A DNA stretch of 43,825 nucleotides from a virus. The notes under the pieces were generated by a model. The model was not told the origin of the DNA. It searched no databases and was given only the letters and a program-made list of their open reading frames with translations. The position numbers were made by a program, and so were the translations under genes. The DNA lies in the IMG/VR virus record IMGVR_UViG_3300030116_002961, positions 1-43,825 of that record; one strand, 5' to 3'. Each line of letters starts with the position of its first letter. The stretch's first letter is position 1. Shown here in pieces: positions 25,789-31,635 of this stretch.

Positions 25789-26007
25789 TTACCCCTTTTT
25801 GTTAAACATTTTCATTACTTTTTCTAATTCGTCTAATAATCCATTGATTTTAGTTTTAAAATCTTCTCCTCCACCGTTAGTTCTCCATTGTTCCATATTG
25901 TTTTTATATGTTCTTAATGCTATTTGTATTATTCCAACTTCGCCTGCATCGTCAAAGGCTATTGCTGGCCTTTTGTCTGTATTACTAACTTTTTCTACGT
26001 TATTCAT
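25789..26007 (-). CDS. 72-residue helical protein, unknown
   Basis: The product has an acidic N-terminus and an amphipathic C-terminal helix (KINGLLDELEKVMKMFNKK). Its stop lies four bases before the DUF932 gene, and its start overlaps the upstream gene by eight bases. No motif is recognised. Confidence 0.5.
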   Translation of the reverse strand: MNNVEKVSNTDKRPAIAFDDAGEVGIIQIALRTYKNNMEQWRTNGGGEDFKTKINGLLDELEKVMKMFNKKG

Positions 26008-26179
26008 AGTTTAAAGCCTTTTTTATTAGATTTTCATGCAAATTATCAAAGTCTGTAGCTTGTATTTTTAATAAAGCTAGTCTTAGTGTGCTTATTTTCT
26101 TATTTAGCACTCTAATATCTTCTTCACGATCTAATAGTTTTTCATTTATTAGATATTCAGATTCTTTAACTTTTCCCAT
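26000..26179 (-). CDS. 59-residue coiled-coil protein
   Basis: The start at 26179 (MGKVKESEYL) has AAAGGAATA upstream; a longer form to 26215 would run into the membrane protein gene. The 59-residue product is a charged helix with heptad character (EKLLDREEDIRVLNKKISTLRLALL). No family is recognised. Confidence 0.5.
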   Translation of the reverse strand: MGKVKESEYLINEKLLDREEDIRVLNKKISTLRLALLKIQATDFDNLHENLIKKALNYE

Positions 26180-26180
26180 G

Positions 26181-26315
26181 TTATTTATTCCTTTTTTTGT
26201 TAAGTAACGTTGCAAACCATAACCATAGATGTGCGATTACAACTATGGCTATGTTCATTGTTACAAACCATGTAATTACTAACATCCAAGCTGGAATATC
26301 CCAAAATATCATCAT
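26181..26315 (-). CDS. 44-residue small membrane protein
   Basis: GGAG precedes a double ATG at 26315. The stop of the upstream gene overlaps this start (ATGA). The product is almost all hydrophobic and aromatic (FWDIPAWMLVITWFVTM...VIAHLWLWFATLL), probably one or two membrane spans, with a basic end NKKRNK. It is the second of three very short membrane proteins in the early block. Confidence 0.6.
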   Translation of the reverse strand: MMIFWDIPAWMLVITWFVTMNIAIVVIAHLWLWFATLLNKKRNK

Positions 26316-26590
26316 GATGACTCCTTTTTCACATCTGTGATAATTGCTTGGTCTACTCCAACTTCTCCCATAATACGTACAATTCTACTTAATTGTGCAC
26401 CAGATTGATTTTCTTTAGTTTCAATGGTAGCACCTTGTACAAGTAGTTCTATATTGTAGCGTCTTCTATCTGCAAAAGAATCAATAGCATATCTAGCACC
26501 TGATGTAGCTAGTCTTAACATTTGATTTAATGCAAGTGCTAAATAACTAGCACCTTTTGCAACTGTGGTAAATGTTCCTGCTTTACTCAT
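26312..26590 (-). CDS. 92-residue protein, unknown
   Basis: The start at 26590 (MSKAGTFTTVAK) overlaps the preceding stop (ATGA at 26587-26590) and follows GGAGA. An upstream ATG at 26602 lies inside that gene. The product has an Ala/Leu-rich amphipathic N-terminal half and a strand-rich C-terminal half. It forms a chain of overlapping genes from 27276 to 25789. No family is recognised. Confidence 0.5.
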   Translation of the reverse strand: MSKAGTFTTVAKGASYLALALNQMLRLATSGARYAIDSFADRRRYNIELLVQGATIETKENQSGAQLSRIVRIMGEVGVDQAIITDVKKESS

Positions 26591-26796
26591 ACATTTCTCC
26601 ATTTTGTATTGATGTTTCGTGGATAATCGTTTTTATTTGCATTGTGCAACCAAGATTCGATTAGTTTTACCATTGTTTCTGGGTTGATGTTAAATTCATC
26701 CATAATATGTGATGCTTCTCGATCAATTGCTTCTTCAAGAAGTGGAAACACATCTTCTGCTAAATTATCAAAGATAATATCTGATTCTGTTATCAT
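26587..26796 (-). CDS. 69-residue acidic helical protein
   Basis: RBS GAGGA precedes an ATG that overlaps the upstream stop (ATGA at 26793-26796). The product is acidic and helical at its N-terminus (DIIFDNLAEDVFPLLEEAI) and ends basic (INTKWRNV). Nothing identifies its role. Confidence 0.5.
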   Translation of the reverse strand: MITESDIIFDNLAEDVFPLLEEAIDREASHIMDEFNINPETMVKLIESWLHNANKNDYPRNINTKWRNV

Positions 26797-27017
26797 AAGT
26801 TGTCCTCTATTTCTTGTATGTTTTTAGTTAATACTTCAATTATATTGATTAATTGTCTATTAGTAGCTACTGTAGTTTCTAATAGTTTATGTGATATATC
26901 ATAAATTTCATCAATACTCTGACTAATCATATTTAAATCAGTAGGATAATTTTCTAACGTAGAAAGTGCTCCTTCTAATTTCATTTGTTGTATTTCACGC
27001 CTTTTCATGTCTTGCAT
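26793..27017 (-). CDS. 74-residue coiled-coil protein
   Basis: AAGGAGCAACAATG gives a clear start inside the preceding gene (23-base overlap). The product is a continuous predicted helix with Ile/Leu heptads (IDEIYDISHKLLETTVATN). Its stop overlaps the next start. Function is unknown. Confidence 0.55.
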   Translation of the reverse strand: MQDMKRREIQQMKLEGALSTLENYPTDLNMISQSIDEIYDISHKLLETTVATNRQLINIIEVLTKNIQEIEDNL

Positions 27018-27276
27018 TGTTGCTCCTTTTTATGTTTGTGAATAATGGTTTAGGTTTTATATCATGTTTAAATTCTTTTCCTGTTTCATGTTTTTCAAAA
27101 CATTTAGGACAATATTCAATATCATGATATACTTTAATTGGTACATCACTCCAAGATACAAATTTTGTTACTGTGATTTCTGCATATTGAAGTGATTCAT
27201 TTGGATGATGCATACAATATAATTCTGATAATGTATCTTGTATTGCATCTTTAAACATTTGTTTACGATTGCTCAT
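26995..27276 (-). CDS. Small protein with CPKC zinc knuckle
   Basis: The start at 27276 (MSNRKQMFKDA) is favoured by GGAGGA nine bases upstream; the ATG at 27288 would place the RBS inside the gene. The 93-residue product has C20-M-H-H and YCPKCFEKH, which could hold one zinc ion. It is the first gene of a leftward operon, after a 300-base gap with tandem terminators and TTCCTYTAT copy 3. Confidence 0.5.
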   Translation of the reverse strand: MSNRKQMFKDAIQDTLSELYCMHHPNESLQYAEITVTKFVSWSDVPIKVYHDIEYCPKCFEKHETGKEFKHDIKPKPLFTNIKRSNNARHEKA

Positions 27277-27298
27277 ATATTCCTCCATATTATTAGAA

Positions 27299-27333
27299 AT
27301 AAAGGAAGCAGTACCATAAAAGATACTGCTCCC
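27299..27333 (-). promoter_or_regulatory. Hairpin with TTCCTYTAT copy 3
   Basis: GGAAGCAGTA (27304-27313) pairs with TACTGCTCCC (27324-27333) around a ten-base loop. On the minus strand this reads stem, loop, TACTGCTTCCTTTATTT, so the conserved element (27299-27307) is the 3' arm. It lies just upstream of the RBS for the gene starting at 27276. Confidence 0.5.
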
Positions 27334-27514
27334 TTATACACAAGCGTGCTGTTCTACCTAACCATAAGTAAAATCTTGTTATGGATGTCTTGTTTACTCC
27401 CCCTGTGAAGGGCTTTAAATATACTAATAACTGCACTTACAGTCAATTTGTTTCTTGTTCGACAGTCCAGAAATTTATATTACTGAGCGTAGCACCTTTT
27501 TAAAAAAGCTGTTT
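27334..27514. other. Non-coding gap, no gene seen
   Basis: This is the part of the 295-base gap (27289-27583) between hairpin copy 3 and the tandem terminators. I find no start with an RBS on either strand. A short CCCCCTGTGAAGGG stretch and AT-rich sequence are present. It may hold the true promoter of the operon at 27276, but no sigma-70 boxes are convincing. Confidence 0.4.
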
Positions 27515-27568
27515 CGCTTCGTGTAGCGAAGCGTAAAAAAAGCACATAGGATGTACCCATGTGCTTTT
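27515..27568 (-). terminator. Tandem intrinsic terminators after the 27584-27922 gene
   Basis: On the minus strand, AAAAGCACAT (complement of 27559-27568) pairs with ATGTGCTTTT (complement of 27538-27547) and runs into a T tract (27535-27541). This is a textbook terminator 15 bases after the gene stop. A second stem, CGCTTCG/CGAAGCG (27515-27533), follows and is trailed by AGCTTTTTT. The first stem could also work rightward. Confidence 0.7.
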
Positions 27569-27583
27569 GTGTGTTGTGTGATG

Positions 27584-27922
27584 TTAACTGTTCATTGGTC
27601 GTGCTATCATGTAGCGTATGGAACCTTGATCTTTAGACATTTTAGCTGTGCTTTCAAGCGTTCTCATGCCATTAGGAATAAGTTCAGTTTCTACAAATTC
27701 ATTAAAGTCTTTAGCACCATCTTCTGAAAACTCTGACCAAACATTGTAAATGTATTCATCAGTTGTATCGTTCATCATCTGTTCTACAGTTGTTTTGAGG
27801 TTTTCATATGTTCCGTCATCATTTTGTTTGCTTTTCTGCAACCATAGATTACCGTATGGTTTTTCAGGTGCTTTGTTAGCTATACCTGCAAACGATTTTA
27901 ATAGATCTTTAATTTTAGTCAT
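27584..27922 (-). CDS. 112-residue early protein, unknown
   Basis: RBS AAAGGAGT lies before the ATG. The product is charged, mixed helix, without membrane segments, with the acidic middle DDTTDEYIYNVWSEFSEDG-like composition. It is followed by tandem terminators, so it ends a transcription unit, and preceded by TTCCTYTAT copy 4. The family is not recognised. Confidence 0.55.
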   Translation of the reverse strand: MTKIKDLLKSFAGIANKAPEKPYGNLWLQKSKQNDDGTYENLKTTVEQMMNDTTDEYIYNVWSEFSEDGAKDFNEFVETELIPNGMRTLESTAKMSKDQGSIRYMIARPMNS

Positions 27923-27973
27923 TGTCTGACTCCTTTTTTATGGTTAGTAATTGGACGCACCATGCATCCAAAA

Positions 27974-27982
27974 ATAGAGGAA
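27974..27982 (-). promoter_or_regulatory. TTCCTYTAT copy 4
   Basis: The minus strand reads GCTTCCTCTATTTTTG directly after the stop of the 27990-28220 gene and about 50 bases before the 27922 start. A small hairpin GGATGCA/TGCGTCC follows it. This copy has no stem in front, unlike copies 2, 3 and 5. Confidence 0.45.
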
Positions 27983-27989
27983 GCTGTTT

Positions 27990-28220
27990 TTATTTTTTGT
28001 TATTTAGTATATAACCCTTTGGACTTGGAAGCCATTTATATTTACTTCCATTTTTCCAATCTTGTATAACTGTTTCCATAGTGACATTTCTTGCATCTGC
28101 TTCTTTTTCTACTTCTTCATAGTCAATTTCATCATCATATATGTCACAATGTTCTAAACATTTTGAACAAATGTCTGTATCATCATATACAATAGCTCCA
28201 CAACATTCGCTTAATTGCAT
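27990..28220 (-). CDS. Small zinc-ribbon-like protein
   Basis: The start at 28220 (MQLSECCGA) follows AAAGGAG; the frame runs open to 28283 without an RBS. Of 76 residues, C6-C7 and C18-x-x-C21 plus C25 make a plausible zinc ribbon, followed by a very acidic helix (DDEIDYEEVEKEADA). Such ECCGA...C..C starts are common in small phage and bacterial zinc proteins. Function is unknown. Confidence 0.6.
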   Translation of the reverse strand: MQLSECCGAIVYDDTDICSKCLEHCDIYDDEIDYEEVEKEADARNVTMETVIQDWKNGSKYKWLPSPKGYILNNKK

Positions 28221-28245
28221 TTTATACTCCTTTTGATTATTATAG

Positions 28246-28288
28246 ATAGAGGAAGGTGTGAGGGTTGCGACTTGTTTGCACAACCCTC
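28246..28288 (-). promoter_or_regulatory. Hairpin followed by TTCCTYTAT copy 5
   Basis: GAGGGTTG (28260-28267) and CAACCCTC (28281-28288) form a perfect eight-pair stem just after the nuclease gene stop. On the minus strand it is followed by ACACCTTCCTCTATCTATAATAAT, placing the element (28246-28254) 25 bases before the next gene. TATAAT is present, but no -35 box lies 17 bases upstream. Confidence 0.5.
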
Positions 28289-28294
28289 TAGTAA

Positions 28295-28897
28295 TTAATC
28301 ACAAGATGTGCGTGATTGTATGAGTTTATTCCAACCAGATTGAGGTTTTGGTGTTGGAAGTTTATACCAATTTGTAGCCCATCTGCGTGGGTTTTGGTTT
28401 TTATACTTTGATTCGAGGTATTTCTCTTTGAAAGAAAATTCTCGTACATGGCGGACGCCTTTCTTTTCGTTAGGATAATAGATAATATGATCATAATCAT
28501 CTATAAATCCACGATCAATAGGTACTGCGATCCAATCTGCGTAATTTTCAGTAATATTGACCTTTAATGACTTTCCATAGGAAGTATTGTAGGCAATAGT
28601 ATGATATTTTACTTGTACTGTGATTAAATTGATCTTCCATTCGTTTTTCCAAAGCTTTGGCTTAAAGCATACAAGATCAATTCCCCAAGTATCTGCAGAT
28701 TGGTTAAATACTTGATAATCATTCTCAAGTAAGTGATTTTCTACTCGATTTTCGCCCATTTTACCAATAATTGCAGTATTTAGATGTGCAATTTTAGTAT
28801 TGTCCTGTAATCGAGTAGATTTATAGGGGGCGTGTTTACCTCCCTTGCGTTTTTGCAGTTCGGTATTTTTAAACTGAGATTTAGTATTTGCTCTCAT
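28295..28897 (-). CDS. PD-(D/E)XK endonuclease
   Basis: The protein has 200 residues. GKMGENRVENHLLENDYQVF (E49), TWGIDLVCF (D74) and LITVQVKYHT (Q95-V-K97) give the catalytic E...D...QxK arrangement of a restriction-like nuclease fold. The C-terminal half is aromatic and basic and may bind DNA. Phage early nucleases of this kind can degrade host DNA, process recombination intermediates or act as homing-type enzymes; the sequence does not decide. The stop lies just before hairpin copy 5. The gene starts two bases after the EF-hand gene. Confidence 0.65.
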   Translation of the reverse strand: MRANTKSQFKNTELQKRKGGKHAPYKSTRLQDNTKIAHLNTAIIGKMGENRVENHLLENDYQVFNQSADTWGIDLVCFKPKLWKNEWKINLITVQVKYHTIAYNTSYGKSLKVNITENYADWIAVPIDRGFIDDYDHIIYYPNEKKGVRHVREFSFKEKYLESKYKNQNPRRWATNWYKLPTPKPQSGWNKLIQSRTSCD

Positions 28898-28899
28898 GA

Positions 28900-29145
28900 T
28901 TAACCTCCGTATTGTAGTAATAGATTATTAACTTTTAATAGATCATGTAAGTTGCCGTCAATAGATCCGCCTCGTTTATTAATAAATTCTCTTATATCTA
29001 TATAATTATCACCGTTTCCATCTAAAAGATGAATACGACTATCTTTATCATCTATTTTAGATTTTATTAATTCTTGAACTGCGACTAATGCAATATGACC
29101 TAAATCATGTACTGGTTGTTTTCTTACATGTGTGAATATGGACAT
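28900..29145 (-). CDS. Small protein with EF-hand-like calcium loop
   Basis: The protein has 81 residues. D42-G-N44-G-D46-N-Y48-I-D50-I-R-E53 matches the EF-hand loop at positions 1, 3, 5, 7, 9 and 12, with Ile at position 8 as expected and Asn instead of Gly at position 6. Helices flank it (VAVQELIKSKI before, IREFINKR after). It could bind calcium or share only the fold, as dockerin-type loops do. AAGGAG precedes the ATG. An early phage gene with such a loop is unusual. Confidence 0.6.
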   Translation of the reverse strand: MSIFTHVRKQPVHDLGHIALVAVQELIKSKIDDKDSRIHLLDGNGDNYIDIREFINKRGGSIDGNLHDLLKVNNLLLQYGG

Positions 29146-29180
29146 TGTTTACTCCTTATGGTTAGTTATATTTAAAGAGA

Positions 29181-29200
29181 AGGGGGATATGAATCCCCCT
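29181..29200. other. Strong hairpin in the leader of the EF-hand gene
   Basis: AGGGGGAT (29181-29188) and ATCCCCCT (29193-29200) pair perfectly around ATGA, with AAAGAG/CTCTTT able to extend the stem. It lies about 35 bases upstream of the 29145 start and after the terminator-like element at 29250-29287. Confidence 0.55.
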
Positions 29201-29249
29201 AACTCTTTTGTGTTATCATGTTTTTGTTAGGGAAAAACACCTTGAAGGC

Positions 29250-29287
29250 AAAAAAACCCCAGTCTAACTAACATGTATTGTAGACTG
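29250..29287 (-). terminator. Intrinsic terminator, possibly an attenuator
   Basis: On the minus strand CAGTCTA (29281-29287) pairs with TAGACTG (29260-29266), followed by GGG and seven T (29250-29256). It stands between TTCCTYTAT copy 6 and the EF-hand gene. It either ends the first early operon or attenuates transcription that begins at copy 6. Confidence 0.6.
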
Positions 29288-29298
29288 ATTTGTTATAC

Positions 29299-29307
29299 AT
29301 AGAGGAA
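29299..29307 (-). promoter_or_regulatory. TTCCTYTAT copy 6
   Basis: The minus strand reads AGCTTCCTCTATGTATAAC, starting five bases after the stop of the 29312-29473 gene. A terminator-like hairpin follows within 15 bases. The downstream TATAAC resembles a -10 box, but no -35 is seen. Confidence 0.45.
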
Positions 29308-29311
29308 GCTT

Positions 29312-29473
29312 TTATTTCTTTAAGTTATAGTAGATTAGAAATAAAACATTGTTGTTGAGTTTATCTAATTCTTTAAATAAGATTCGTTCAACTTCAAATG
29401 TTGGTGCTTCATCTTTAGGTAAGCCATTATTAACCATTTGATTAACAATGTTTGTTATAATTATATGTCTCAT
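29312..29473 (-). CDS. 53-residue helical protein
   Basis: The start at 29473 (MRHIIITNIVNQM) follows AAAGGAGCAACA, a strong RBS; the longer frame to 29563 is a different gene's territory. The product is helical, with a hydrophobic C-terminal stretch (NNVLFLIYYNLKK). Function is unknown. Confidence 0.5.
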   Translation of the reverse strand: MRHIIITNIVNQMVNNGLPKDEAPTFEVERILFKELDKLNNNVLFLIYYNLKK

Positions 29474-29490
29474 TGTTGCTCCTTTTATAG

Positions 29491-29610
29491 TTATCTGACT
29501 CCAAAGAGAAGCCAGATAACTGTTGCCATTCCATAGATCATACTTGTAGCAAGAAATGCACAAAGTACGACTATGACTAGATTATGTAATAGGTTGATTA
29601 ATTTGTACAT
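29491..29610 (-). CDS. 39-residue small membrane protein
   Basis: The ATG at 29610 lies inside the end of the preceding gene (13-base overlap), suggesting coupled translation, since no RBS is strong. The product is one long hydrophobic segment (LVIVVLCAFLATSMIYGMAT, then VIWLLFGVR). It is the third very small membrane protein of the early block and lies among the first genes to be transcribed if the early promoter is at about 29.9 kb. Confidence 0.5.
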   Translation of the reverse strand: MYKLINLLHNLVIVVLCAFLATSMIYGMATVIWLLFGVR

Positions 29611-29843
29611 GATGCATTAAACTTAGCTTTAATGTTATTAATCTGTTCTTTAGCTTTATCAGATAAGCTAGGATCTTTATCTTTGATAAATGTACAATGT
29701 TTTCTGACAAGTGCTTGAGGCCTGCCAGATTCAACCTCTTTTACGATTGTGTTGATTCCATTATGTGCTTTCTCTACTGCTATGGCTGTAACGCCAACAG
29801 TAAACCATGCTGTGTTCTTTAATACTTTAGTAAATGTACCCAT
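29598..29843 (-). CDS. First early gene, 81-residue membrane-associated protein
   Basis: AAAGGAG precedes the ATG. A hydrophobic segment at residues about 11-24 (AWFTVGVTAIAVEK) is followed by a basic, polar domain with one C50 and a C-terminal C79. It is the gene closest to the divergent control region on the leftward side and has TTCCTYTAT copy 7 about 40 bases upstream, so it is probably expressed first after entry. Function is unknown; early membrane proteins often target the host. Confidence 0.55.
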   Translation of the reverse strand: MGTFTKVLKNTAWFTVGVTAIAVEKAHNGINTIVKEVESGRPQALVRKHCTFIKDKDPSLSDKAKEQINNIKAKFNASCTN

Positions 29844-30226
29844 AAGATTACTCCTTTAGTAGTTAGTTAGGTATCATACATAAAGGAAGATAAAGGCATG
29901 CAGTACGCTACAGTACTGTAGGGATTTATATATGTACTCATCATGGGCATACATGTGTGAATGTAAAGAGCACATGGTGTGACCGAAGAGTGCATGGTTA
30001 AGATAGCTGGGTCAGTTAGTGTAGCTAGCTGACACATCTAACCAATCTATCCTAAACCAACCAACTCAACGGATTCAACCCAAGGCAACCCAATTACAAG
30101 GGGGGTACTTGTAATATGTTCCTCCCACTCCCATTCTTGTTACAATTTTGAAAAGAGTATTATGAAACAATTATATGTTTAAAGCGTTGAAATATGTAAG
30201 TTAGCTATATTAACTTAAAGTGAATT
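29844..30226. promoter_or_regulatory. Divergent control region between early and late blocks
   Basis: The 383 bases contain no supported gene. From the left: TTCCTYTAT copy 7 (29880-29888, minus strand); the perfect palindrome CTACAGTACTGTAG (29908-29921); a nine-pair hairpin GTCAGTTAG/CTAGCTGAC (30011-30033); a G-poor stretch with CAACC repeats (30034-30095); and a seven-pair hairpin TTACAAG/CTTGTAA around GGGGGTA (30094-30114). A loose TTGAAA is present at about 30187. The region must hold the promoters for both directions and could hold an origin or packaging site. Confidence 0.55.
29880..29888 (-). promoter_or_regulatory. TTCCTYTAT copy 7, candidate first early promoter
   Basis: The minus strand reads TCTTCCTTTATGTATGAT about 40 bases upstream of the first early gene (start 29843). 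The perfect palindrome CTACAGTACTGTAG lies 20 bases further upstream. TATGAT could be a -10 box, but no matching -35 is seen. Confidence 0.5.
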
Positions 30227-30436
30227 ATGAAAAGTAAGCTCAAAAAAGAATATGAAGTGTTTAATATGAATACTGGTCTCTGGGAAAAGAAAATAATGAC
30301 TCAGCAGCAGTATGATAAAATGGTAGAAGAATCAGAGCATATTACTGACTCTATTAATGCTGAATATGAGATTATATCTAAAATTATACAGCAAAATTTA
30401 AACATGGATACAAAGTCTAATGAGAGTATGGATTAA
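30227..30436 (+). CDS. 69-residue protein, unknown
   Basis: This is the first rightward gene after the control region. The product is charged and helical; the middle VFNMNTGLWEKKIMTQQQYDKM resembles small phage proteins upstream of terminase genes. RBS is weak (TTAAAGTGA). Iteron-like repeats separate it from the next gene. No family is recognised. Confidence 0.45.
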   Translation: MKSKLKKEYEVFNMNTGLWEKKIMTQQQYDKMVEESEHITDSINAEYEIISKIIQQNLNMDTKSNESMD

Positions 30437-30456
30437 AACATATAGATATATATATA

Positions 30457-30504
30457 ACCATATAGCTATATGACCATATAGCTCTATGTACATATAGCTA
30501 AACG
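30457..30504. repeat. Three tandem 16-base repeats (iteron-like)
   Basis: ACCATATAGCTATATG (30457-30472), ACCATATAGCTCTATG (30473-30488) and TACATATAGCTAAACG (30489-30504) are consecutive and in register. A further CATATAG lies at 30439-30445. They end exactly at the GTG start of the small terminase candidate. They may be binding sites for that protein (packaging start) or for a regulator. Confidence 0.6.
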
Positions 30505-31277
30505 TGGAAATTAAAAGAAAAATTAATGGAAAAACTGGTAAATATCCAGTATATACAAAAGAACAAGCTAAAGATAAAAAGCTTGATTATGTATATTGGC
30601 GTCAAGCTGAAGTGGGAGACTGGGGATTAACAGATGATGGGTTTGTGGCTGAATGCTATGATAGGAAAAACTACACAGATAAAAACGGTAGAGTTAAAAC
30701 ATTCGTTAAACTTACCTGTGGTGTAGGATGGGATAGTGGTTTTTCTAAAATAAATTTTTTAACAAATCATGAATATGGGGTATATAGTAAAACAAACCCT
30801 AAAAGGACATGGGATGAAGAAGAATCTGGAAAAGTACGTGCTAAAAACACTGTTGCCGCATATGCACAAATGGTCTTTGAAAATGGAAAAGTGGACTATG
30901 AGGCTCTTAGTCAGATATATAGACCTGACCAGAAGATCCCGACTGCAACGGTACGCAGATTCCTTAAACAGAAGGTAGCAAAGCGTATGGTAGAAAAGAA
31001 AATAAAAGAATTATTACTAGATAAAGCCATTAATAAGGAATTTGCAGTAGATAATATACTACGTGCATTACAAATGGCTGAAAATAAAGGCGATGTTAAC
31101 AACTTTTTAAAGGCAAATGACTATTTAATGGATCTATTAGAGATGAAGCCTAATAAACAGATGATAACAGATACAATACAGGTGGATATGACAAAGCAAA
31201 TAGCGGATACTATTGCTAAAGAAGAAAAAAAGTTAACATTACAAAGGAAATCCGAGACAAATGAAGCAAGTCAATGA
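30504..31277 (+). CDS. Putative small terminase subunit
   Basis: The protein has 257 residues with a GTG start directly after the 16-base repeats. The N-terminal part (DYVYWRQAEVGDWGLTDDGFVAECY) is strand-rich and of a type I associate with proteins upstream of marine phage terminases. The middle has a helix-turn-like region (PTATVRRFLKQKVAKRMVEKK). The C-terminal part (AVDNILRALQMAENKGDVNNFLKANDYL) fits the oligomerising helices of small terminases. It lies two genes before TerL. Binding to the adjacent repeats is an attractive inference. Sequence identity to known TerS is not claimed. Confidence 0.5.
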   Translation: MEIKRKINGKTGKYPVYTKEQAKDKKLDYVYWRQAEVGDWGLTDDGFVAECYDRKNYTDKNGRVKTFVKLTCGVGWDSGFSKINFLTNHEYGVYSKTNPKRTWDEEESGKVRAKNTVAAYAQMVFENGKVDYEALSQIYRPDQKIPTATVRRFLKQKVAKRMVEKKIKELLLDKAINKEFAVDNILRALQMAENKGDVNNFLKANDYLMDLLEMKPNKQMITDTIQVDMTKQIADTIAKEEKKLTLQRKSETNEASQ

Positions 31278-31476
31278 AGCAGAAAGAGAATATGATGGCG
31301 TAACAGACGATCATATGAAAAACCAACAATTAGATGTAGCTATTAGGGCGTTACATGTAATTGCTGTAATGCATAATAGCAAAGATGCTAATGTAACTAA
31401 TATCGCTATAGATGCATTGCGTGAAATGGAGACATATGGGTATTTATATGACCATCTTTCTTTGGAATACGATTAA
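31261..31476 (+). CDS. 71-residue protein between terminase genes
   Basis: The gene overlaps the TerS candidate by 17 bases and ends right before the TTG start of the next. The product is helical and acidic (NQQLDVAIRALHVIAVMHN). Function is unknown, but conserved packing with terminase genes is likely. Confidence 0.5.
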   Translation: MKQVNEAEREYDGVTDDHMKNQQLDVAIRALHVIAVMHNSKDANVTNIAIDALREMETYGYLYDHLSLEYD

Positions 31477-31635
31477 TTGTTTGAATATTGTATTGTTAAA
31501 GAAAAAAAATGTCCATTTGCTGGTAAATACCAAGATAATGTACATTGTGGGCTAAAAAAAGGGGGAATATTGGAAACAAAGGTGCATAATATACAAAAAT
31601 GCCCTTGGAAGCCAAAAAAACGTGGCAGACGATAG
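31477..31635 (+). CDS. 52-residue Cys-rich protein overlapping TerL
   Basis: The frame begins with TTG immediately after the previous TAA and ends at TAG 31633-31635, inside TerL. Its four Cys (C5, C12, C24, C42) in the pattern C...CPF.GKY...HCGL...KCPWK suggest a zinc-binding knuckle, and it ends basic (KKRGRR). I recall similar CP(F/Y)xG...HCGL small proteins next to phage terminases. The TTG start makes it easy to miss. Confidence 0.5.
   Translation: MFEYCIVKEKKCPFAGKYQDNVHCGLKKGGILETKVHNIQKCPWKPKKRGRR

Noticed and set aside
28288-28500. 70-codon minus-strand frame inside the nuclease gene
   Set aside because: It overlaps the PD-(D/E)XK nuclease frame, which has the catalytic residues and an RBS.
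27289-29900. CRISPR array
   Set aside because: The repeated ATARAGGAA elements are only about 9-13 bases, irregularly spaced and separated by genes, so they are not a repeat-spacer array.
30457-30504. CRISPR-like or transposon end repeats
   Set aside because: The 16-base units are directly tandem with no spacers, and no transposase or terminal inverted repeats are nearby.
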